Origin: an uncultured bacterium
GTDB lineage: Bacteria; Cyanobacteriota; Vampirovibrionia; Gastranaerophilales; Gastranaerophilaceae
Assembly (NCBI GenBank): GCA_902803265.1
Contig: CADCPD010000029.1
Location: 1 to 11,980 of the forward strand
Direction of reading: 5' to 3'
DNA: 11,980 nt
The translations under genes were made by a program, and so were the position numbers. The notes under the pieces were generated by a model that saw only the letters and a list, made by a program, of their open reading frames with translations, was not told the origin of the DNA and searched no databases. Shown piece after piece: positions 7,187 through 11,980 of this stretch; position 1 is the stretch's first letter, and every line of letters starts with the position of its first letter.

Positions 7187-8251
7187 ATGAAAATTATTTT
7201 GGAATTATATGTAGAACCTAAAGAATATTTAATTTTAAGATTTTACCAAAAAGAATTTAAAATAAAATTTTTGTATAAATTTCTTGCAAAAATTTTAACT
7301 GCGAATATAAAAAAGAATATATTTTTTCTATTAAATAGTGATGAGTTTAAACTGCTAAACAAATTTAAAAATATAGATATTTCTGATATAGATTTTCAAG
7401 GTTATGATAAAAACAGTATTGCAGTTTTAAAATCTATATTATTTAAAATAAAAAGTATATATTCCGTAAAAAGATTTTTACCTTATTTAAAGTTTTACAC
7501 AAAAGCAGATAAAGAAAAAATTAATGAACTAAACAATAATTTCTATAATCATATTTTAAAAAATAAACAAGGGTATTATCAATATAAAAGCTATACGCTT
7601 CCTATTAATCATTTTGAACCCAGTGTTATATATTATAAACACGGTATTGGTGAATTATCTGAAGAATCTCTGAATAAAATAAAAAATGCCGATATAATTG
7701 ATGCAGGTGGTTATATTGGAGATTCAGCATTAGTTTTAAGTGAATATACAAATAAAAATATTTATTCTTTTGAATGTTGCACTGAACAATTTAACTTAAT
7801 GCAAAAAACAATAGAATTAAACAGTAAAAAGAATATTATCCCTGTAAAATTAGCATTAGGAAATACTATTGAAAAATCAAAAATAAATATTTATAGTTCT
7901 GCATGTTTAAACACGATTATTAACAATGATAATTATAATATACAAAAAAATTCAGAAGAAATAAACATAACGACTCTGGATAATTTTGTTGAACAAAATA
8001 ACCTGAAAGTTGGTTTAATAAAGGCGGACATAGAAGGTATGGAACAAAATCTGATTTTAGGAAGTATAAATATTATAAGAAAATTTAAACCGGTTCTAAT
8101 TATAAGTATATATCATTCCACTGAAGATTTTTTAAAAATTAAACCAATGATAGATAATTTAAATTTAGGTTATGTCTTTAAAATTTACAAACCTTTTGAC
8201 GGGTGTGTTATAAATGATTTGGTGTTAATAGCACAATGTGATTTTAATTAA
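7187..8251 (+). CDS. FkbM family SAM-dependent methyltransferase
   Basis: FkbM-type enzymes transfer a methyl group from S-adenosylmethionine, often to sugar hydroxyls in surface polysaccharides or to natural products. The C-terminal two thirds shows the family order. Motif I is IIDAGGYIGDS at 170-180, whose Gly loop binds SAM. FEC at about 198-200 occupies the usual acidic FEP position. LALG and TTLDNF follow, then IKADIEGME at 278-286 (usually K-x-D-x-E-G-x-E) and a final strand region PVLIISIYH. The N-terminal ~150 residues are basic, helical and not assignable. The total length of 354 is longer than the ~220-280 common for single-domain members. No strong ribosome site precedes the ATG. 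The gene lies among glycosyltransferase-type genes, which favours a sugar substrate. Its stop overlaps the convergent radical SAM gene by eight bases inside the AT-only palindrome ATTTTAATTAAAAT. Confidence 0.88.
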   Translation: MKIILELYVEPKEYLILRFYQKEFKIKFLYKFLAKILTANIKKNIFFLLNSDEFKLLNKFKNIDISDIDFQGYDKNSIAVLKSILFKIKSIYSVKRFLPYLKFYTKADKEKINELNNNFYNHILKNKQGYYQYKSYTLPINHFEPSVIYYKHGIGELSEESLNKIKNADIIDAGGYIGDSALVLSEYTNKNIYSFECCTEQFNLMQKTIELNSKKNIIPVKLALGNTIEKSKINIYSSACLNTIINNDNYNIQKNSEEINITTLDNFVEQNNLKVGLIKADIEGMEQNLILGSINIIRKFKPVLIISIYHSTEDFLKIKPMIDNLNLGYVFKIYKPFDGCVINDLVLIAQCDFN

Positions 8252-9572
8252 AATTATGCATAAATTTTACACATAAACCATTTATTCTGTTGAATAGTGT
8301 AATCATATGAAGATTTAATTTTTGTGAAAGATTTAATTTTCCAATTGTTTTTGGAGAAATTTTGGAATATTTTTGTTTAGGCCATAAATTTTTTAAATTT
8401 TTATCAAATTTAATATTATCAACATTTTCAAGTGCTTTTGCCCTTGAATTAAAAATAACACCAACTTTTCCTAAATCATAGAAAAATCCCGGATTAAATA
8501 CACATTTTTTCATTTTTTCAACAAGTTCTAAATCAATTTTATTGTAAAATACAATAACAAAATCTTTAAAGTCTAAATTTTGGAGTTGTTCTTCGGATAT
8601 TGTAGTATGTTCTGATTTTCCGTTTAAAAGGACAATATCAATATGTTTAGGAGTGAGGTTTGCATTTATTAAAGAAACTCTGCCATTATCTCCATTTTCC
8701 TGCAGATACCATATCGGACTATACTTATGTTTATCTTTTGAATTGTAGGTTTTAGCGTCAAAAATTTTATATTTTTTTTCTCGCATTTTCCAACCATTAA
8801 TTTCTAAAAGACGCTTTTCCATTTCTGCAGAAATTAAATCAGTTTGTTCTGTTGCCGGTATAGACGGAACATCCAGCGCCAAAGCACAATTTTCGCACCA
8901 GTGAATTTGGTCGTTAAATTCTGATGGTTCTTTTTTCCACCAATTGTTGTCGATTTCCCATCCGCCTTCTCCATTAAATAACATATCCATAGAACCTGCT
9001 ATTTCACAGTAGAATGCACCTTTTGGTGTAATAGTTGCACTCCATAAATTTTGTATCCAGCATTTATCTCGTTTTTTTAGCCATTCTTCATCATTTATTC
9101 CTATTTCTTTGCGTGGAATTAAAATCCCCTGATGCGTATTAATATTTGAATGATCATTTAATGACTGATAAGGGAAAGTGTCTTGTATCAATTCAAAATG
9201 TTTATAGTAACCTTCTCCGAAAGAAGAAAAAAGACCGCATCTTGCACCATTCATATATTTTAATTTTTCAAAATAGGCTTTAAGTGAATTAACAGGATAT
9301 TTTATACTTGTTTTTTTTCTGTATTCAGGACGATGTTCAGCCAAATATTTAATAAATTTATCAAATTCCGGATGTAATGTTGGTTCTCCGCCGATAATTC
9401 CTACGATTCCTTTAAAATCTTTTAATGAATCTACCGCTTTCTTAAAAGTTTCAAAATCCATAAAAAACGGTGCTTTATGCTGCCCGCAAAATCTTGTACA
9501 ATTTGAACAATTAAATGTGCAGGCATTTGTAATATCTATCTGGATAATTTTCATTTTTTGGGGAGATCTCAT
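8244..9572 (-). CDS. Radical SAM protein with auxiliary-cluster cysteines and an extra C-terminal domain
   Basis: The radical SAM signature CTFNCSNC (C18-x3-C22-x2-C25) binds the catalytic [4Fe-4S] cluster that cleaves S-adenosylmethionine. GGEP at 61-64 is the usual methionine-binding motif. Further cysteines at 171, 189, 226 and 229, in sequences such as AFYCEIAGSMD and HWCENCALAL, are placed as expected for a SPASM/Twitch-like auxiliary iron-sulfur site. After about residue 265 comes a ~175-residue alpha/beta-looking region that I cannot assign; it has no cysteine pattern apart from two isolated residues. The ATG at 9572 is supported by GAGGA at 9581-9577 four bases upstream, and overlaps the glycosyltransferase stop as ATGA. 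That makes it preferable to the internal Met7, which lacks a ribosome site. Pairing with a glycosyltransferase suggests modification of a sugar or glycosyl carrier, but the reaction is unknown. A peptide substrate is the alternative; no small precursor gene is visible beside it. Confidence 0.9.
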   Translation of the reverse strand: MRSPQKMKIIQIDITNACTFNCSNCTRFCGQHKAPFFMDFETFKKAVDSLKDFKGIVGIIGGEPTLHPEFDKFIKYLAEHRPEYRKKTSIKYPVNSLKAYFEKLKYMNGARCGLFSSFGEGYYKHFELIQDTFPYQSLNDHSNINTHQGILIPRKEIGINDEEWLKKRDKCWIQNLWSATITPKGAFYCEIAGSMDMLFNGEGGWEIDNNWWKKEPSEFNDQIHWCENCALALDVPSIPATEQTDLISAEMEKRLLEINGWKMREKKYKIFDAKTYNSKDKHKYSPIWYLQENGDNGRVSLINANLTPKHIDIVLLNGKSEHTTISEEQLQNLDFKDFVIVFYNKIDLELVEKMKKCVFNPGFFYDLGKVGVIFNSRAKALENVDNIKFDKNLKNLWPKQKYSKISPKTIGKLNLSQKLNLHMITLFNRINGLCVKFMHNFN

Positions 9573-10642
9573 TTTTTCCTCGCTTTATTATTTTTCAGGA
9601 TTTTTTGTATATCCTGAAATAATTCTCTTAAATTTATTATAAAATCAAAAAGGCATTTACTGTTAATATTTAAAGAAATATACAAAATCGGATGCAAAAA
9701 CTTTAGCATAATATATCTTGCTTTTATAACGAATGATGTATTTTGATAATTCGGAAAGCTAATTTTAAAAGGCTTTTCGATTTTATGTATAAGTTTTACA
9801 AAATTTGAAAAATATTCTTGTTTAAATTTGTTATCTATTCTTTCATATCCGGTTGAACATAAACTTAAAGTTAAATGATTTAAATAAGGATATAATTCTT
9901 TAAGTTCCAAATTCTCAGCTTCTGTATACAGTTTTTCGCAATTAAAAAGAAATGACATATTTCTTTTATCTTTAAGTGTCGTTTGAGCGTTTGGTCTGTT
10001 TTGGCGGTAATAATACAAAGGATCTTTTAAATATTCAATAAAGTTCGCATGCATAAGTGCAATACGATGAAAATAAGTATCTTCACCAAAAGTTATATCA
10101 TCAGGAAAAACTATGTTATGTTGTTTTAAAAATTCAGTTTTGTATATTCTGTTCCAGATAAAAGCATCATCAAGAATTAATTCAGGACAGGATACTATTG
10201 TTGATGAATGTTCTTTTTTATTTTTATTTAAAGCATTAAAAAACATTTCATTTGATTCTGCAACCGGTTCATTTTCATAAACTCTGAAAAATGAGCATGA
10301 TACAATATCCGCATTATTGTTTTCAGCCGTTGTTATTAATTTTTCAAACATATCAGGTTTGATATAATCATCACTGTCAACAAAACCTACATAATCTCCG
10401 GTTACATATTCTAAAGCAGTATTTCTTGCTCCGCTATAACCTTTATTTTCTTGATTAACTATCTTGATATTTGAAAATTTATTTGCGTATTCATTGATGA
10501 TATCAATAGAATTATCAGTACTTCCATCATTAACTATTATTATTTCTATATTTTTATAAGTTTGAGAAACTAAAGAATCAAAACATTCTCTTAAGTAGGG
10601 TTCTGTATTATACACCGGAACTATAACAGAGACTTTTAACAA
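9569..10642 (-). CDS. Family 2 glycosyltransferase (GT-A fold)
   Basis: The first ~110 residues are a clear inverting GT2 domain: VIVPVYN (6-12), NDGSTD (38-43, nucleotide-sugar binding), GARNTAL (71-77) and DSDD (89-92, the metal-binding DxD-type motif). WNRIYK (163-168) and FGEDTYF (185-191), carrying the ED pair that often supplies the catalytic base, match the variable half. The C-terminal part is helical with a hydrophobic stretch (about 300-345) that may associate with the membrane; there are no clear transmembrane helices. It probably adds a sugar to a lipid-linked or surface glycan; donor and acceptor cannot be read from sequence. The start is TTG at 10642-10640, supported by GAAGGAG six bases upstream, and the protein begins exactly at the canonical first strand. 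The end overlaps the radical SAM gene as ATGA, so the two are translationally coupled and share the promoter at 10695-10723. Confidence 0.95.
   Translation of the reverse strand: MLKVSVIVPVYNTEPYLRECFDSLVSQTYKNIEIIIVNDGSTDNSIDIINEYANKFSNIKIVNQENKGYSGARNTALEYVTGDYVGFVDSDDYIKPDMFEKLITTAENNNADIVSCSFFRVYENEPVAESNEMFFNALNKNKKEHSSTIVSCPELILDDAFIWNRIYKTEFLKQHNIVFPDDITFGEDTYFHRIALMHANFIEYLKDPLYYYRQNRPNAQTTLKDKRNMSFLFNCEKLYTEAENLELKELYPYLNHLTLSLCSTGYERIDNKFKQEYFSNFVKLIHKIEKPFKISFPNYQNTSFVIKARYIMLKFLHPILYISLNINSKCLFDFIINLRELFQDIQKILKNNKARKK
9577..9581 (-). promoter_or_regulatory. Ribosome binding site for the radical SAM gene
   Basis: The minus strand reads GAGGA followed by four A residues and the ATG of the radical SAM gene. 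The site lies inside the last codons of the glycosyltransferase gene. It selects the start at 9572 over the in-frame Met7, whose upstream sequence (CTCCCC) cannot pair with 16S rRNA. Confidence 0.7.
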
Positions 10643-10648
10643 TTAAAA

Positions 10649-10655
10649 CTCCTTC
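10649..10655 (-). promoter_or_regulatory. Strong Shine-Dalgarno site that fixes a TTG start for the glycosyltransferase
   Basis: The minus strand reads GAAGGAG, then TTTTAA, then TTG. The six-base spacing is near ideal. No ATG or GTG lies near this point in frame, and the protein begins at once with the canonical GT2 strand, so TTG is the start. Confidence 0.85.
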
Positions 10656-10694
10656 TATATCAAATTGTTAATTATTTAGAAAATACATATTTTT

Positions 10695-10723
10695 ATTTTA
10701 CGATTTTGTAATTTAATTGGCAA
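10695..10723 (-). promoter_or_regulatory. Sigma-70-type promoter for the glycosyltransferase/radical SAM pair
   Basis: On the minus strand TTGCCA (10723-10718, five of six -35 bases) is followed after exactly 17 bases by TAAAAT (10700-10695, five of six -10 bases). Transcription would begin near 10688, giving a leader of about 45 bases before the TTG start, with the GAAGGAG site inside it. This is the best promoter match in the window. Confidence 0.6.
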
Positions 10724-10801
10724 GAACTAAACATATCTGGAACAATATTATGTGTTATAAAACAGAAATTAATAAAATTTAATCAATTGTAGAAAATACA
10801 C

Positions 10802-10829
10802 TTGCAAATAAAAAATAATATGATAAACT
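10802..10829 (+). promoter_or_regulatory. Possible extended -10 promoter for the small repeat protein
   Basis: TTGCAA at 10802-10807 is followed after 16 bases by TAAACT at 10824-10829. A TGA triplet at 10821-10823 places TG at the extended -10 position. The leader would run about 50 bases to the ATG at 10890 and contains a run of TTAGG-TTAGG-TAAGGAG (10864-10880) that includes the ribosome site. The -10 hexamer itself is a poor match, so confidence is modest. The rest of the 10656-10889 gap shows no gene or structured RNA. Confidence 0.35.
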
Positions 10830-10889
10830 AAATATACAAAACAATTCAGACATGGTCAAAATATTAGGTTAGGTAAGGAGAAAATATAC

Positions 10890-11279
10890 ATGATTCAAGC
10901 AATTAATTCAGCTTCAACAGCAGTAACAGCCCCAAAAACATTAACTCCAGTTAAACCGGTAAGTAAAATTGGAAATAGTTTACCAAGAGAAGCAAAAAAA
11001 ACAATTGATGAAAAACAAAACGATAATTTATTATTAGAATTAAATTATATTGGTTCTCAAATTAAAGCAATTCTTGATATGAAAGCAGGAAAAGAAGTTA
11101 AGGTAGAAAAATTTGCAAACAAATTAGAAAATGATGAAAAGAAAACTCCGGTTCAAAAGCAAAAGGATGATGCGATTGTAGAACTAGGATACATTGGAGA
11201 TTGCTTGAAGAAAATTGCAGATTTAGAATCTGGAAAAGAAATAGAAGAAAAACCTAAAAAACAAGCAGAAAGAGTTTAA
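10890..11279 (+). CDS. Small protein made of two tandem 48-residue repeats, unknown function
   Basis: I do not recognise a family. This 129-residue protein has an Ala/Thr/Pro/Val-rich, probably disordered N-terminus (residues 1-33) followed by two copies of one unit. Copy 1 (36-83) and copy 2 (84-127) align without gaps at a period of 48: KKT, K-Q-x-D, E-L-x-Y-I-G, K-x-I-x-D and G-K-E recur in register (for example E50/E98, Y53/Y101, G55/G103, D63/D111, GKE 67-69/115-117). Each copy looks like a helix carrying ELxYIG, then a charged linker. There is no signal peptide or membrane segment. The ribosome site AAGGAG (10875-10880) is strong and nine bases from the ATG. A very strong terminator follows, so this is a monocistronic and possibly abundant product. 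A binding or scaffolding role is possible but not shown. Confidence 0.88.
   Translation: MIQAINSASTAVTAPKTLTPVKPVSKIGNSLPREAKKTIDEKQNDNLLLELNYIGSQIKAILDMKAGKEVKVEKFANKLENDEKKTPVQKQKDDAIVELGYIGDCLKKIADLESGKEIEEKPKKQAERV
10995..11270 (+). repeat. Tandem duplication of a 144-bp coding unit
   Basis: Bases 10995-11138 and 11139-11270 encode the two copies of the 48-residue unit. Protein similarity is clear and gap-free, but the DNA copies differ at many positions, so the duplication is old and kept by selection on the protein rather than a fresh repeat. Confidence 0.8.
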
Positions 11280-11291
11280 ATTAAAAAAAAC

Positions 11292-11329
11292 ATAAAGCGG
11301 GCGGAATTTTAAAATTCCGCCCGCTTTAT
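11292..11329 (+). terminator. Strong intrinsic terminator after the small repeat protein
   Basis: A perfect 19-bp inverted repeat (11292-11310 and 11311-11329) has a GC-rich core, AAAGCGGGCGGAA pairing with TTCCGCCCGCTTT, and a central TTTTAAAA that would form the loop. It is the most GC-rich block in the neighbourhood. It is followed by TTTATTCT and preceded on the other side by a run of eight A residues (11283-11290), so it could stop transcripts from both directions. It starts 12 bases after the stop codon. Confidence 0.93.
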
Positions 11330-11361
11330 TCTATAATAATAATTAAAAAATAAATTAATAC

Positions 11362-11389
11362 TTATTATATATGATAAAAACCTTATAAT
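11362..11389 (+). promoter_or_regulatory. Possible promoter for the TPR-like gene
   Basis: A perfect TATAAT lies at 11384-11389, with a weak -35 candidate (TTATTA at 11362-11367, 16 bases upstream). Transcription would start near 11396, giving a leader of about 25 bases with AAAGGA at 11408-11413, seven bases from the ATG. Because the strong terminator lies just upstream, a promoter is needed in this 90-bp gap. Confidence 0.4.
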
Positions 11390-11420
11390 CTATGATATTA
11401 TTATAAAAAAGGATCCTAAA

Positions 11421-11980
11421 ATGAATCAATTATTAATGCTAAAAACTCAGAGAGTAATATACCTTTCGTTGTTAGAAAATGGTGATATTTTAGAAGCAAT
11501 AAAGTTTTTTGAAAAATATCAAAAACAGCTTAGAACATACGCTGATGCTGATGAAGAGACTCAAAGAACAGTGTTAAAGGAACTAAATTCATCTAGAAAT
11601 GTCTTTTTAAAAAAATTAAACAGTATTGCATATGATTATATGAAACAACAAAAGTATAATAAAGCTGCTGTTTGTTTATCTGAGGTGATTTTTTATTGGC
11701 ATAAGGATGTTTCATGTCTTATGCAATATATTATTTGTCTTTATAATATTGAACAATATGATGTAGAAGAAGAATATTTTGAATATTTAAAAACATTAAT
11801 AGCTGAAAATTCTGATTTTAAAGTCTTAAAAAATTTGGCTAAAATGTGCATAAAAATAGATAAACTTGAGCAAGCTATCTGTTATATGAAAGAATATATA
11901 AATAAGATAGGTGAGGATAAAGTTGAGAGTTATGATTATGAAACAATAGGAATAGCGTCTTTTGATCTATATTCAAAACA
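11421..11980 (+). CDS. TPR-like helical-repeat protein, 3'-partial
   Basis: A reading frame opens at ATG 11421 behind AAAGGA (11408-11413) and runs without a stop to the window end, giving at least 186 residues. The sequence is helical and shows tetratricopeptide-type spacing. Residues 67-90 contain IAYDYMKQQKYNKAAVCLSEV and residues 136-160 contain LAKMCIKIDKLEQAICYMKEY, each with the small residue/aromatic/Ala pattern of a TPR helix pair. A third, weaker copy lies at about 15-37 (LLENGDILEAIKFFEKY). There is no signal peptide. TPR arrays bind other proteins or sit at the N-terminus of larger enzymes such as glycosyltransferases; which applies here depends on sequence beyond 11980. It is separated from the preceding gene by the strong terminator, so it is a new transcription unit. 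Confidence 0.82.
   Translation, partial: MNQLLMLKTQRVIYLSLLENGDILEAIKFFEKYQKQLRTYADADEETQRTVLKELNSSRNVFLKKLNSIAYDYMKQQKYNKAAVCLSEVIFYWHKDVSCLMQYIICLYNIEQYDVEEEYFEYLKTLIAENSDFKVLKNLAKMCIKIDKLEQAICYMKEYINKIGEDKVESYDYETIGIASFDLYSK

Noticed and set aside
8241..8254. Perfect palindrome ATTTTAATTAAAAT as a bidirectional terminator
   Set aside because: It is made only of A-T pairs with no room for a loop and would be too unstable to terminate. It is explained by the two overlapping TAA stops.
9552..9554. Met7 as the start of the radical SAM protein
   Set aside because: There is no ribosome site before it, while the upstream ATG has GAGGA and the ATGA overlap.

Overview
This is an AT-rich bacterial stretch. 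It uses the standard genetic code: complete genes end in TAA or, once, TGA. There are no introns, and Shine-Dalgarno sites are mostly of the AGGA/GGAG type. No tRNA, rRNA, CRISPR array, insertion sequence or phage structural gene is visible. The base composition, the small repeat protein of unknown family and the mix of a CutA protein, a very long coiled-coil protein and scattered surface-glycan genes would fit a gut bacterium such as the Gastranaerophilales (Melainabacteria/Vampirovibrionia). That assignment is a low-confidence guess; AT-rich Firmicutes or Elusimicrobiota are not excluded.

Layout. Positions 1-1049 hold the 3' two thirds of an alanine/glycine:cation symporter (AGCS family), interrupted by one in-frame TAA at 615-617. 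A small lysine-rich coiled-coil gene (1052-1300, minus) meets it tail to tail. From 1501 a plus-strand cluster begins: a 1372-residue, almost entirely helical coiled-coil protein, then cutA after 8 nt, then a zinc-metallopeptidase-like gene overlapping cutA by 28 nt. These three look like one operon.

Positions 6742-10642 hold four surface-glycan-type genes. GtrA (minus) and an FkbM methyltransferase (plus) diverge from a 58-bp AT-rich gap. A radical SAM gene and a family 2 glycosyltransferase (both minus) form a translationally coupled ATGA pair, read from a good sigma-70-like promoter at 10695-10723. The glycosyltransferase begins with TTG behind a strong GAAGGAG site. Together they suggest synthesis and decoration of a lipid-linked or surface saccharide, but no polymerase, flippase or sugar-nucleotide genes are present in the window.

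Positions 10890-11279 encode a 129-residue protein built from two tandem 48-residue repeats. It is followed by a perfect 19-bp inverted repeat that is a very clear intrinsic terminator. From 11421 to the window end runs the start of another gene, a TPR-like helical-repeat protein that continues past 11980.

The most interesting parts are the coiled-coil/cutA/metallopeptidase operon, the radical SAM protein with an unassigned C-terminal domain paired with a glycosyltransferase, and the duplicated small protein. The three convergent gene pairs all end within a few bases of each other, with no room for ordinary terminators between them.
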